Shown piece after piece: positions 1 to 9,468 of a DNA stretch of 64,000 nt. How positions within the stretch are numbered: the first letter of the stretch is position 1; the number at the start of each line of letters is the position of its first letter. The stretch is from an uncultured Hungatella sp. (lineage in GTDB: Bacteria; Bacillota; Clostridia; Lachnospirales; Lachnospiraceae). Position numbers and translations under genes: made by a program. The notes under the pieces were generated by a model that ran no database searches, was not told the DNA's origin, and was given only the letters and a program-made list of their open reading frames with translations. Where the stretch lies: contig CAMUJH010000017.1 of assembly GCA_947089145.1 (NCBI GenBank), positions 1 to 64,000 of the forward strand, in the 5' to 3' direction.

Positions 1-350
1 AGCGTGAAGACAGCAGTACTGCTGATATGCTTACGGAAAATGCTGTGGCTGATGCTGCCCCGAGTATTACGACAACGGAATACACAGTAACAGCAGATAC
101 TCCTTTATCAGTAACTGTCAATTTTGGAGCTGGCAGCAAAATGGCTACTGGTATAAGCAGTATTAAAAATCTGAATAATAATACCAGTGTACAGGCAGCA
201 AGATATACACTTAATGGAAATACCTTAACATTTGATGCAACCTTCATTACAAATAATATGGCGCTGATTAATTCTCCTAATGGCTTGAAGCTTAATGTAA
301 TATTTGATGATGCAGAAAAGACCGTGGCTCAGATTACTTTAGCACCATAA
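1..350 (+). CDS. C-terminal end of a surface protein with an X2-like Ig domain (5' truncated)
   Basis: The frame is open from base 3, so the gene begins before the window and the ATG at 27 is internal. About 115 residues are visible. They read like a CBM X2-type immunoglobulin-like domain: a strand, a statement of the form 'SSIKNLNNNT', then 'YTLNGNTLTFDATFI' and a final strand ending in LAP before the stop. X2 domains are non-catalytic spacer or binding modules in secreted, surface-exposed proteins. The missing N-terminus prevents naming the whole protein. A role in the surface locus that follows is only suggested by proximity. Confidence 0.55.
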   Translation, partial: REDSSTADMLTENAVADAAPSITTTEYTVTADTPLSVTVNFGAGSKMATGISSIKNLNNNTSVQAARYTLNGNTLTFDATFITNNMALINSPNGLKLNVIFDDAEKTVAQITLAP

Positions 351-404
351 GTAACAGAAAAGTTTTAAGAGTAACCTTGTAAAAGAATATGGGGAATAAT
401 CTAT

Positions 405-1601
405 TTGCAGGAACGTTATGGGATGCAGGCATCTATTATAGGCCTGCATCCCATGTTAGGAGAAAAGAGAAAAATGTATTTAAGCACAGGATTGATAGTA
501 GGAAATTATATTTATTTAATTGAGTGTCTTTCGAGATGTTTGATATCAATACATATTTATTCTGGAGAAACAAAGATAGAAGGTTATTTGCCATGGAAAT
601 ATATAGGAAATAGCATAGGAATGCTGCCATTGAATCAAAATATCTTTATTTTTTCGCCTGCTGTAGATCATTTTCTTATTTATGACTGTCTAAAACAGAA
701 AATAATAACTATGAAATTACAAGGAATGGAAGCTGATGAGGCAGGATTTTGTTATTCTAATATTTTAATAGAACAAGGTGATTTTATAATTCTGCCATTT
801 AAAGGTAAAGAAATAAAAAGGTATGGAGTGAATGGAGAACTAAAATTTAAAGATGGACAATGGTGGATTGCAGTTGCCAGAGAATGGGGGCTTAATGAAA
901 AGTTGTTCGGAAATATTAGAATGAACAGTGCCTGTACTGCGGGAAACCAGTTATTTTTTTCTTTAGTTAATGGAAATCAAAATTACTTATGCCAATATGA
1001 ATTAAACCAGGACAGACATTTATGTAAAATTGTTTATCATTCAGAGGATATAGCAGTCAGAGGCGTATATGCTTATCCTAATATAGTTTTATTTCGCAGA
1101 TTATTTTCAGATAAAACAGAAATTGTACAGATTGCTCTCGATTCAGGAGAACAGAAATCCATTTTAATTAATTATCCATCTGCATTTGAAGAGGATGTTT
1201 ATGGAGAACTCTATTATCTAAAAGCCTCCTTTAAAAATAAAATTTTGAAAATAAAGGGAACAGATTTAAAGGTATATCGGAAGATTTATAATTTTGAAAA
1301 AGGAGATATCTATATTGCAAAGGGTATCTTATTTAATAGACTAAGAAATGAGATTTTGATACCAGGCGTGGATAAGATTGGAAGATATTCAATAGAAAAA
1401 ACAGTAGAAGAAATAAGAAAAAGCAGTTCTTATAAAGAGGGATGCGGAAAAGTATTCTGTGGCAAAAGGATTTGGGAAAACAAATATGGGTTAAATGATT
1501 TAGTAGGATATCTTACAATATTGCCATATGCGGAAGCAGAAAGAAAGGATAAAAAAAGGGGTAAGAGTATTGGGCAACAGATATGGCAAGAAATTCAGTA
1601 A
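405..1601 (+). CDS. Uncharacterised 398-aa protein, possible beta-propeller
   Basis: No family is recognised with certainty. The start used is TTG at 405, with a GGGGA ribosome site about 10 bases upstream. An ATG at 420 or one near 474 would also be possible. There is no signal peptide or membrane segment. The sequence alternates short hydrophobic strands with turns in a pattern suggestive of a WD40/Kelch-like beta-propeller, but no blade motif is clean enough to count. It is AT-rich, like the glycan genes that follow, and sits 78 bases ahead of the sulfotransferase gene in the same direction. A role in surface-glycan production or sensing is inference from position only. Confidence 0.5.
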   Translation: MQERYGMQASIIGLHPMLGEKRKMYLSTGLIVGNYIYLIECLSRCLISIHIYSGETKIEGYLPWKYIGNSIGMLPLNQNIFIFSPAVDHFLIYDCLKQKIITMKLQGMEADEAGFCYSNILIEQGDFIILPFKGKEIKRYGVNGELKFKDGQWWIAVAREWGLNEKLFGNIRMNSACTAGNQLFFSLVNGNQNYLCQYELNQDRHLCKIVYHSEDIAVRGVYAYPNIVLFRRLFSDKTEIVQIALDSGEQKSILINYPSAFEEDVYGELYYLKASFKNKILKIKGTDLKVYRKIYNFEKGDIYIAKGILFNRLRNEILIPGVDKIGRYSIEKTVEEIRKSSSYKEGCGKVFCGKRIWENKYGLNDLVGYLTILPYAEAERKDKKRGKSIGQQIWQEIQ

Positions 1602-1679
1602 AGGATATATAGCAAACTTATGGATATAATTAAAAAGTTAAATAAATAATCTGAGTAAAAGCCGGGAGAAAGAGATATT

Positions 1680-2945
1680 ATGAAAGTAATAGATTATGAG
1701 ATGGTATGTGATATTTTTTGCCTGCTTGAAAGAAAAATATTTATTTATGGAACCGGTAAATATGGTAATAGAGTTGCGAATGCATTTTTACAAATGAAGA
1801 TTGAAGTAGATGGATTTTGTGAAACAATTCCTGAGAAAGACATATTTTTAGGAAAAAGAGTTCTGTCATCCAAGGATCTGATTAGTAATTATGACAAAAA
1901 TGATGTGTTAGTTATTATTGCAAGCGAAAGATACTTTAAAGAAATGATTCATGAACTTCAGGTCGCTGAGAATATGGATGTTTGTACCTATTATGCTTTG
2001 TTTCTTTCGCTTTTTCTGAATTATGAGACTGTTGGAACAGAAAGGACTTTGAAGGATAATATCAAATTTTTTAAGAAGGTCAGTCTAGAAATAGCAAAAA
2101 AAAATTTTATGAAATGGGGAATGGACGGGTATTGCTATATATTATCCCAACCATCATTGACATTAATATATCAGCCAGGTAAAGTGGGATCTAAGACTAT
2201 TTACCACTCAAGTCCATTAGAAACTTACCATTTGCATTCATTGGCATATGTATTTAATGCTGATGGTGATACTATTGACATATGTAATAAGATGGTTGAT
2301 AAACTTAAGAGAGAGCCAATCAAAATTATTACAGGTGTTCGTGAACCAATTTTGAGAGATATATCACTATTTTTTGAAGGAACTGAAAATAATATTTGGC
2401 CGTTAATTTATTATGGAAATTGTACAAACTATTTATTCGGTAATTACAGAGAAGATGGTAAATTAAATATCGCTGAATTACAAGAGAGAATCTGTGTATT
2501 TGAAGAAAATTTGGCCTATTCTTTTGAACATTTAGGTAAGGAGATTATGCAAAGCAGAGCGGATGAATTCTCATGGTTTGACTATGAAATCAAGGCGCTG
2601 CTTGGAGTGGATATTTATGAGCATCCATTTGATAAAGAAAAAGGATATACAATTATTGAGCAAGGCAATATAAAGATTCTGCTTTATAAATGCGAGAAAT
2701 TGAGCCAGTTGGAAAGCGTCATAGGCTGTTTTATAGGAAAACCGGGATTTCTGCTTAACAATGCAAACCAAGGAGATGAAAAGGTATATTCATATGTTTA
2801 CAGAGGGTTCAGAGAAAAGGTTAAACTGCAAAAAGAGTATTTCGATTATTACTATGGCGATAATCCAAGGCTAAAACATTTTTATACGGATATTGAGATA
2901 GAAAGGTTTAAGGACAGATGGAAGGAAAGACTGCAGGAAGGGTAA
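1680..2945 (+). CDS. Sulfotransferase (capsular polysaccharide type) with N-terminal Rossmann module
   Basis: Two parts are visible in 421 residues. Residues about 18-105 form a Rossmann-like module opening with 'IFIYGTGKYGNRV', the same module seen in many later genes. Residues about 155-400 look like a PAPS-dependent sulfotransferase of the NKWYS/capsular type. 'YQPGKVGSKTI' near residue 163 matches the 5'-phosphosulfate loop, and 'GVREPILRDISLFF' near 218 matches the 3'-phosphate-binding Arg/Ser motif. The expected reaction is transfer of sulfate from PAPS to a glycan hydroxyl. The next genes make PAPS and clear its by-product PAP, which supports the call. The acceptor is unknown. The gene is AT-rich compared with the cys genes downstream. 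Confidence 0.75.
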   Translation: MKVIDYEMVCDIFCLLERKIFIYGTGKYGNRVANAFLQMKIEVDGFCETIPEKDIFLGKRVLSSKDLISNYDKNDVLVIIASERYFKEMIHELQVAENMDVCTYYALFLSLFLNYETVGTERTLKDNIKFFKKVSLEIAKKNFMKWGMDGYCYILSQPSLTLIYQPGKVGSKTIYHSSPLETYHLHSLAYVFNADGDTIDICNKMVDKLKREPIKIITGVREPILRDISLFFEGTENNIWPLIYYGNCTNYLFGNYREDGKLNIAELQERICVFEENLAYSFEHLGKEIMQSRADEFSWFDYEIKALLGVDIYEHPFDKEKGYTIIEQGNIKILLYKCEKLSQLESVIGCFIGKPGFLLNNANQGDEKVYSYVYRGFREKVKLQKEYFDYYYGDNPRLKHFYTDIEIERFKDRWKERLQEG

Positions 2946-3016
2946 ACGCCATGGGAGAGGATGGCAGCATCAGGCAGATATAGAAATTTATCCCGAAGGA
3001 GTAACAATATAAAGCA

Positions 3017-3922
3017 ATGAAACCAATAACATCCAGCCATTTAGACACATTAGAATCGGAAGCCATATATATTATGCGTGAAGTTGCAGCAGAGTGCGAG
3101 AAGCCGGTAATGCTGTATTCTATCGGAAAAGACAGTTCCGTAATGCTCCACTTAGCGATGAAGGCATTTTACCCGGAAAAACCGCCGTTCCCCTTTCTGC
3201 ATATTGATACTACCTGGAAGTTCAGAGAGATGATCGAATTCCGGGATCGGACGGCGGAAGAAATGGGGATAGAGATGCTTGTTTATACCAATGAAGAAGG
3301 CGTAAGGCAGGGGATCAATCCCTTTGACCATGGGGCGGCCTATACAGACATCATGAAAACGCAGGCATTGAAGCAGGCGCTTTCCCTGTATGGATTTACT
3401 GCGGCCTTTGGCGGCGGGCGGAGGGATGAAGAGAAGTCCAGGGCTAAAGAGCGCATCTTTTCCTTTCGAAGCAGGGAACAGGTCTGGGACCCAAAAAGGC
3501 AGCGGCCAGAGATGTGGAAGCTGTACAATACGCAGATCCACAAGGGTGAGAGCATACGGGTATTCCCGCTTTCTAACTGGACGGAAAAAGACATATGGCA
3601 GTATATCGCAAGAGAGAATATAAAGATTGTCCCTTTATACTTTGCCAAAAAACGTCCGGTGGTTTACCGGGACGGAAATATCATCATGGTGGATGACGAT
3701 CGGATGCGGCTGCTTCCCGGCGAGAAAGTCCAGAACAGAAGCGTGCGTTTCCGCACATTAGGGTGCTACCCTTTGACTGGCGGCATCGAGTCCGCAGCAG
3801 GCACTTTAGAGGAGATTGTGGAGGAAACGCTGGGGGCTGTAACGTCGGAGAGGACAAGCCGCGTCATTGACCATGAAACGGCAGGAAGCATGGAAAGGCG
3901 TAAAAGAGAGGGGTATTTCTAA
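3017..3922 (+). CDS. cysD: Sulfate adenylyltransferase subunit 2 (CysD)
   Basis: This is the 301-aa catalytic subunit of ATP sulfurylase, which makes adenosine 5'-phosphosulfate (APS) from ATP and sulfate in the cytoplasm. The PP-loop '[11 protein letters not shown]' lies near residue 33. '[20 protein letters not shown]' and '[16 protein letters not shown]' are family hallmarks. The length is normal. GAAGGAG lies about 14 bases before the ATG. The stop is directly followed by the ATG of cysN at 3923, so the two subunits are probably translationally coupled. GC content is clearly higher than in the preceding sulfotransferase gene. The subunit needs the GTPase CysN for activity. Confidence 0.96.
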   Translation: MKPITSSHLDTLESEAIYIMREVAAECEKPVMLYSIGKDSSVMLHLAMKAFYPEKPPFPFLHIDTTWKFREMIEFRDRTAEEMGIEMLVYTNEEGVRQGINPFDHGAAYTDIMKTQALKQALSLYGFTAAFGGGRRDEEKSRAKERIFSFRSREQVWDPKRQRPEMWKLYNTQIHKGESIRVFPLSNWTEKDIWQYIARENIKIVPLYFAKKRPVVYRDGNIIMVDDDRMRLLPGEKVQNRSVRFRTLGCYPLTGGIESAAGTLEEIVEETLGAVTSERTSRVIDHETAGSMERRKREGYF

Positions 3923-5761
3923 ATGGACGGGCTTTTAAAATTCATTACCTGCGGAAGCGTGGATGACGGAAAATCCACATTGATCGGGCACATGCTTTAC
4001 GATGCTAAACTGCTTTTTACGGATCAGGAACGTGCTCTGGAGCTTGACAGCAGGATGGGAAGCAGAGAAGGAAAAACTGACTATTCCCTTCTGCTGGACG
4101 GACTGATGGCAGAACGGGAACAGGGGATTACCATTGACGTTGCCTACCGGTATTTCACCACGGAAAAAAGAAGCTTCATCGTGGCAGATACGCCAGGCCA
4201 TGAGGAATATACCAGGAATATGGCGGTGGGGGCTTCCTTTGCGGATTTGGCGGTCATTCTTGTAGATGCGTCCAGGGGGATACTGGTTCAAACAAAGAGA
4301 CATGCCAGGATATGTGCGCTTATGGGAATCCGGCACTTTATTTTTGCCGTGAACAAGATGGATCTTGTGCGCTATAGCCAAAATGAGTATAAGAAAATAG
4401 AAAAGGCAATCAGGAAACTGGCCATTGATTTGGAACTTTGCCATGTGAAGGTCATACCCGTTTCTGCGACAGAAGGAGATAACATAACGCTGAGACATTC
4501 CCGTATGCCATGGTACAGAGGGAAGACGCTGTTGGAGGCATTGGAAACCATAAATATAGATGAAGACGCCTGCGAACAGGGGTTTGTCATGCCTGTACAG
4601 CGGGTGTGCCGTCCAAACCATGCATTCCGCGGGTTTCAGGGTCAGATTGAAACGGGGAGCATACAGGAAGGCGTGGAAATCACCGTCCTTCCCAGCGGGG
4701 AGAGGGCCGGCGTGGAATCAATACTGGCTGCGGGGCAAAAGGCAACGGCGGTCGGTAAGGGACAGGCGGTGACGGTTTCACTGAATCGGGAGGTGGATGT
4801 GTCCCGGGGATGCGTTCTGGTAAGGGACGCCCGTCTGTGTGTTGGCACAATGTTTACAGCCAGCCTGCTGTGGATGGATGACAAAGAACTGATGCAGGGG
4901 GGAAACTTTCTGCTAAAACTGGGGACGAAGATGCTTCCTGCTTCCGTGATGGATATCAAATACCGCATAGATATTAATACTGGAGAACACCTTGCAGCCT
5001 CCAGGCTGTATAAAAACGAGATTGCCGTATGCGACATCGCTGCCGCTTCGCCGCTTGTCTACAACACGTTTGCAATGAACAAGGGGCTGGGAAGCTTCAT
5101 CTTAATCGACCGCATAACCAACATGACATCAGCCTGCGGCATGATAGAGCATTCCCTGGAAAGAGCAGAAAATATCGTTTGGCAGAAAACAGACATCACG
5201 CGTCAAATCCGGGCCGAGAAGATGGGGCAGGAACCGGTGACCGTGTGGTTTACCGGGCTTTCCGGTTCTGGAAAGTCTGCTTTGGCCAATGAGATTGAAA
5301 AGAAACTGTCCGTGATGGGGAAGCACACCATGCTGCTGGATGGTGACAACATCCGAATGGGCCTGAATAAAAACCTGGGATTTGAGCCGGAGGATCGCAT
5401 TGAAAATATCAGACGGATTGCGGAAGTAGCAAAGCTGATGAATGATGCGGGCCTCATAGTCCTCGCTTCCTTCATTTCTCCCTTTGAAAGCGACAGGCAG
5501 GATGCCAGGAGAATTATTGGGGAAGGGAACTTCATTGAGGTTTATGTGAGCACCCCGCTGGAGGTGTGCGAGCGCAGGGATGTGAAAGGGCTGTACCAAA
5601 AAGCGCGGGAAGGGAAGATACCAAACTTTACAGGAATATCAAGCCCGTACGAAATACCGGAAAATGCGGAGATTGTCATTGATACAAGCAATCAGGCTCT
5701 GGAGACGTCAGCAGAATTGGTCATTAAGGCACTGGAACTGCATGGTGGCAGGGCAGGCTGA
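3923..5761 (+). CDS. cysNC: Bifunctional sulfate adenylyltransferase subunit 1 / APS kinase (CysN-CysC fusion, NodQ type)
   Basis: The 612 residues hold an EF-Tu-like GTPase followed by an APS kinase. GTPase motifs are the P-loop 'GSVDDGKST' (about residue 10), 'DTPGHEEY' (about 89) and 'NKMD' (about 143). The kinase part starts near residue 430, with its own P-loop 'GLSGSGKSALA' (about 444), then 'DGDNIRMGLNKNLGF' and 'RRDVKGLYQKAREG'. The protein drives APS formation by GTP hydrolysis with CysD and then phosphorylates APS to PAPS. The fusion is the arrangement known from NodQ, where PAPS feeds sulfation of a Nod factor glycan. That precedent fits the sulfotransferase upstream. Confidence 0.95.
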   Translation: MDGLLKFITCGSVDDGKSTLIGHMLYDAKLLFTDQERALELDSRMGSREGKTDYSLLLDGLMAEREQGITIDVAYRYFTTEKRSFIVADTPGHEEYTRNMAVGASFADLAVILVDASRGILVQTKRHARICALMGIRHFIFAVNKMDLVRYSQNEYKKIEKAIRKLAIDLELCHVKVIPVSATEGDNITLRHSRMPWYRGKTLLEALETINIDEDACEQGFVMPVQRVCRPNHAFRGFQGQIETGSIQEGVEITVLPSGERAGVESILAAGQKATAVGKGQAVTVSLNREVDVSRGCVLVRDARLCVGTMFTASLLWMDDKELMQGGNFLLKLGTKMLPASVMDIKYRIDINTGEHLAASRLYKNEIAVCDIAAASPLVYNTFAMNKGLGSFILIDRITNMTSACGMIEHSLERAENIVWQKTDITRQIRAEKMGQEPVTVWFTGLSGSGKSALANEIEKKLSVMGKHTMLLDGDNIRMGLNKNLGFEPEDRIENIRRIAEVAKLMNDAGLIVLASFISPFESDRQDARRIIGEGNFIEVYVSTPLEVCERRDVKGLYQKAREGKIPNFTGISSPYEIPENAEIVIDTSNQALETSAELVIKALELHGGRAG

Positions 5762-5802
5762 AAATGACTCATGGTTAGAAACGGTTGGGAGGACAAAATC
5801 CG

Positions 5803-6624
5803 ATGAAATGGGAAAAGGAGCTTGAGGCAGCAAAAGAGGCCTCTGTTAAGGCAGGGAAAGCTATTTTGGAAATTTATCAAAACATGAATGATATTGAAAT
5901 TGAATATAAGACAGACAACTCTCCGCTTACCCAGGCAGACAAAGCGGCAAATAGGATTATCGTAAAAGCTTTGAGGGAGCAATTCCCGCAGCATGCCATT
6001 TTGTCGGAAGAAGAAAGGGACGATCAGGACAGGCTTAACCATGCCCATTGCTTTATTGTGGACCCTTTAGACGGAACAAAGGAATTTCTGAAACGAAACG
6101 GTCAGTTTACGGTTAACATCGCCTTAGCTTATGAGCACAAGACAGTCATGGGTGTAATCTATGTGCCGGTCACAGGGGAGCTTTACTTTGCTGCGGAGGG
6201 CCTGGGCGCATACAGGGAGCGGGCCGGCGGGAAACAGGAAAGACTGAAGGTATCGGGTAACCGGGAAATTCATTCCCTCAGGCTGGCCATAAGCAGTTCC
6301 CACGGGTGCAGGCAGATGGATGACTTAATAAAAGAATACGGGATCACACGGTTCGTCAAAGTGGGAAGCTCATTAAAAGGCTGCATGGTTGCCAGCGGGC
6401 AGGCAGATGGCTATTATCGCTTTAACCCGACGATGGAATGGGATACGGCAGCGATGCAGTGCATTGCCGAAGAAGCTGGAGCCGTTTTCCGGCAGATGGA
6501 CGGATCGGTAATGACCTATAACCGGAAAGACAGCTTGAATGCCAAGGGGTTTTATGTCATCAACAGGGCAGAGAATTTGCTGGTTCCGCCGGAATCGCCG
6601 TTTATACGAGGAGGGGGCATATGA
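5803..6624 (+). CDS. cysQ: 3'(2'),5'-bisphosphate nucleotidase (CysQ)
   Basis: A 273-aa inositol-monophosphatase-fold enzyme that hydrolyses PAP (adenosine 3',5'-bisphosphate) to AMP. PAP is the waste product of every PAPS-dependent sulfotransfer. The metal-binding motifs are 'ILSEEERDD' (about residue 65), 'DPLDGTKEF' (about 86) and '[15 protein letters not shown]' (about 212). The ATG at 5803 is chosen because GGGAGGA lies 8-10 bases upstream; a TTG at 5785 in the same frame has no ribosome site. The 3' end overlaps the next ATG by four bases, so the gene is coupled to the sulfate-binding protein gene. Its place between PAPS synthesis and sulfate import completes the cycle. Confidence 0.93.
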   Translation: MKWEKELEAAKEASVKAGKAILEIYQNMNDIEIEYKTDNSPLTQADKAANRIIVKALREQFPQHAILSEEERDDQDRLNHAHCFIVDPLDGTKEFLKRNGQFTVNIALAYEHKTVMGVIYVPVTGELYFAAEGLGAYRERAGGKQERLKVSGNREIHSLRLAISSSHGCRQMDDLIKEYGITRFVKVGSSLKGCMVASGQADGYYRFNPTMEWDTAAMQCIAEEAGAVFRQMDGSVMTYNRKDSLNAKGFYVINRAENLLVPPESPFIRGGGI

Positions 6625-7664
6625 AAAGGATAACGGCTGTATGCTGGATGATAATTGTCATGGTGATAACGGTTTCTTTATGGATGTCTGGATGCGTCGG
6701 AGAGGCGGACTCCTCGACGGATGGCATGGAGGGGACAGAACTTTTAAATGTCTCCTATGATCCGACAAGGGAGTTTTACTCCCGATATAATGAGCTTTTT
6801 TGCAGGCACTGGCAGGAATCCCATGGTGAAGAGGTCCATATCATCCAATCCCATGGCGGTTCAGGTTCCCAGGCGCGCTCTGTAATCGAAGGGAACGAGG
6901 CGGACGTCGTAACCCTTGCCCTTGCCCATGACATTACGGCCATTGAGGAATCAGGACTCATAGAGCAGGGATGGCAGGAGAAGTTTGAGGGCGACAGTTC
7001 GCCGTACACATCGACAATCGTCTTTTTAGTACGGAAGGGAAACGAAAAGGGGATAAAGGACTGGGACGATCTGGTAAAAGAGGGGATTGAGGTGATTACG
7101 CCTAATCCGAAAACTTCCGGCGGAGCCTGCTGGAACTTCCTTGCCGCCTGGGCGTACTGGCAGAAGCAGGACGGGGGAGACGAGGAGAAAACGCAGGAAC
7201 AGATGGGTAGATTATATAAGAATGTGCTGGTGCTGGATTCCGGAGCCAGAGGGGCGACCAACACGTTCGTTGAGAATGGTCAGGGGGATGTTCTCATAGC
7301 GTGGGAGAATGAGGCTTACCTGGCCATGGACGAGTATCCGGGGGAGTATGAAATGGTGACGCCCAGCGTCAGCATCCTGGCCCAGCCGTCAGTGGCAGTA
7401 GTGGACAAGAACGTGGGGGATCATGGTACAGAGGAACTGGCAGAGGCTTATCTGGGGTACCTATACAGCGACGAGGCGCAGCGTCTGGCGGGGGAAAACT
7501 ATTACAGGCCGATGAATAAGGAAATACTGGAAGAGTTTTCCGGGCTGTTTAATCTGGAAATGAACCTTGTCTCCATTGGGGATTTCGGCGGGTGGGACAA
7601 GGCATACGAAACATATTTCCGGGATGGAGGGGTATTTGATCAGATATATTCAGGTAAGGAGTAG
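6621..7664 (+). CDS. sbp: Sulfate ABC transporter substrate-binding lipoprotein
   Basis: A 347-aa periplasmic-binding-type protein. The N-terminus '[20 protein letters not shown]' followed by the lipobox 'WMSGC' marks it as a membrane-anchored lipoprotein on the outer face of the cytoplasmic membrane. Family signatures are '[19 protein letters not shown]', '[16 protein letters not shown]', '[12 protein letters not shown]' and '[16 protein letters not shown]', which are typical of Sbp/CysP sulfate and thiosulfate receptors. It delivers sulfate to the CysT/CysW permease. The start overlaps the cysQ stop (ATGA). The region after the lipobox is an acidic linker. Confidence 0.94.
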   Translation: MKRITAVCWMIIVMVITVSLWMSGCVGEADSSTDGMEGTELLNVSYDPTREFYSRYNELFCRHWQESHGEEVHIIQSHGGSGSQARSVIEGNEADVVTLALAHDITAIEESGLIEQGWQEKFEGDSSPYTSTIVFLVRKGNEKGIKDWDDLVKEGIEVITPNPKTSGGACWNFLAAWAYWQKQDGGDEEKTQEQMGRLYKNVLVLDSGARGATNTFVENGQGDVLIAWENEAYLAMDEYPGEYEMVTPSVSILAQPSVAVVDKNVGDHGTEELAEAYLGYLYSDEAQRLAGENYYRPMNKEILEEFSGLFNLEMNLVSIGDFGGWDKAYETYFRDGGVFDQIYSGKE

Positions 7665-7682
7665 AAAAGGGACGCTTTCGTC

Positions 7683-8534
7683 ATGGAACAGCAGATTGTG
7701 AAAGTAAAAAACAGAAAAGGGGTCAGGGTTATTCCAGGATATGGGCTGTGCATGGGCGTTACGCTGACCATGCTGGGAAGTTTCATCCTTCTCCCGTTGT
7801 GCTCGATTTTTTTCAGCACCAGCAGGCTGAGTGTTCAGGAATTCAAAGAGATAGTTACTTCGCCCCAGGTTGTGTCAGGATATAAGGTAAGCCTTTGCTG
7901 CGCCTTTTGCGCCTCGCTAGTAAACGGGGTATTTGGGATGATTCTTGCATGGGTTCTGGTACGTTATGACTTTCCGGGCAGGAGGGCGATGGACGGCCTG
8001 ATTGAACTGCCATTTGCCCTTCCTACAGCGGTAGCAGGGATTGCGCTGACGTATCTCTATTCGGATAAAGGGTGGCTTGGAAGCCTTTTTGCAAAGATGG
8101 GGATTAAGATCGCTTATACCCCCGTGGGTATTACCATTGCAATGGTGTTCGTGGGAATCCCCTTTGTGGTAAGGGCCGTACAGCCGGTACTGGAAAAGCT
8201 GGACAGGCAGTACGAGGAAGCGGCTGCAATGCTGGGGGCGGGCCGGGCATATACGTTTTTCCATGTGATCCTGCCAGAGATCGTGCCAGCGCTGCTCGCC
8301 GGGGCCGGGCTTGCTTTCGCAAGAGGGATCGGGGAGTATGGAAGCGTGGTGTTTATCGCCGGGAACATTCCGTATAAAACTCAGATTGCCCCGCTTTTAA
8401 TAGTAATGAAACTGGAGCAATACAAGTATTCGGACGCTACAGCGATTGCATTTGTATTATTGATATTTTCATTTACTCTTATGCTGCTTATTAATTCCGT
8501 GCAGATTTATATGCAGCGGTTCAATAAGGGATAA
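7683..8534 (+). CDS. cysT: Sulfate ABC transporter permease CysT (CysU)
   Basis: A 283-aa integral membrane protein with about six hydrophobic segments. The first transmembrane helix is near residues 25-45. The EAA-loop motif that contacts the ATPase reads 'EEAAAMLGAGRAYTFFHVIL' (about residues 180-199). 'IELPFALPTAVAGIALTYLY' and 'GEYGSVVFIAGNIPYKTQ' are characteristic of CysT. It forms the heterodimeric channel with CysW and lies 18 bases after the binding-protein gene. Spacing and order (sbp-cysT-cysW-cysA) are the classical sulfate importer order. Length is normal. Confidence 0.95.
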   Translation: MEQQIVKVKNRKGVRVIPGYGLCMGVTLTMLGSFILLPLCSIFFSTSRLSVQEFKEIVTSPQVVSGYKVSLCCAFCASLVNGVFGMILAWVLVRYDFPGRRAMDGLIELPFALPTAVAGIALTYLYSDKGWLGSLFAKMGIKIAYTPVGITIAMVFVGIPFVVRAVQPVLEKLDRQYEEAAAMLGAGRAYTFFHVILPEIVPALLAGAGLAFARGIGEYGSVVFIAGNIPYKTQIAPLLIVMKLEQYKYSDATAIAFVLLIFSFTLMLLINSVQIYMQRFNKG

Positions 8535-8556
8535 ACAGAGGGAAAGGATAATCGGC

Positions 8557-9462
8557 ATGCCAAGAGACGCAGAAAGAACGTATGAACAGGATGTTTCGGG
8601 AGACGGGCTCCAATCCCTGCAGAAAGTCATCGATCCGCACAGAGATGAAGGTAGCCTGGGAGTGAAGTGTGCCTTGATAGGAATCAGCGTGTTGTTTTTA
8701 GGAATCATGCTGGTGCTCCCTCTGGCGGTGGTGGCAGTAAACGCATTAAGGGAAGGATGGGAAGCGTATAAAGAAAACATATTGGATGAATATACCATAA
8801 AGGCTTTTCGGCTTACGCTGACGGCCATGTTTTTTGCAGTAGCTGTGAACACGGTGTTCGGCGTGGCGGCGGCTTATTTGCTTAGCAAGTTTTACTTTAG
8901 GGGGAGGGAGGTCATTGCGGCGCTGATAGACATTCCCTTTTCAATCTCACCGGTCATTGCAGGCCTGGTTTTTATCCTGACATATGGAAACATGGGATGG
9001 ATGGGAGGCTTCCTGAAGTCGCATGGGATAAAGATCGTGTTTGCAGTTCCCGGCGTGATTCTGGCAACGATATTTGTCACATTCCCCTTTGTCTTCCGGG
9101 AGTTGTTCCCGGTGATGAATGTCCAGGGAAGGGAGGAAGAGGAGGCGGCGGCGCTAATGGGAGCCGGAGGGCTCACAATCTTCAGGAGAATTACGTTTCC
9201 GCATATCAAGTGGGCACTGCTGTATGGGATCATCCTGTGCGGAGCCAGGGCCATGGGGGAATTCGGAGCGGTTTCAGTAATCTCAGGGCACCTGAGAGGG
9301 AAAACCAATACACTCCCGCTTCATGTGGAGATTCTATACAATGAATTTAACACGGCAGCGGCATTTGCGGCATCTTCTGTCCTGGTAGTGATGGCCGTAA
9401 TAATCCTGATTATTCGGAACCTTGTAGAGATGAAAAAAGGTAGGAAGGCAGGCGGAAGGTAA
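8557..9462 (+). CDS. cysW: Sulfate ABC transporter permease CysW
   Basis: A 301-aa membrane protein, paralogous to CysT. The first 35 residues are a hydrophilic cytoplasmic extension ('MPRDAERTYEQDVSGDG') before the first transmembrane helix. The EAA loop 'EEEAAALMGAGGLTIFRRIT' and the signature 'GARAMGEFGAVSVISGHLRG' identify CysW. It pairs with CysT to make the sulfate translocation path. The gene sits 22 bases after cysT and 6 bases before cysA, in one operon. The C-terminus 'MKKGRKAGGR' is basic and cytoplasmic. Confidence 0.95.
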   Translation: MPRDAERTYEQDVSGDGLQSLQKVIDPHRDEGSLGVKCALIGISVLFLGIMLVLPLAVVAVNALREGWEAYKENILDEYTIKAFRLTLTAMFFAVAVNTVFGVAAAYLLSKFYFRGREVIAALIDIPFSISPVIAGLVFILTYGNMGWMGGFLKSHGIKIVFAVPGVILATIFVTFPFVFRELFPVMNVQGREEEEAAALMGAGGLTIFRRITFPHIKWALLYGIILCGARAMGEFGAVSVISGHLRGKTNTLPLHVEILYNEFNTAAAFAASSVLVVMAVIILIIRNLVEMKKGRKAGGR

Positions 9463-9468
9463 AGAGCC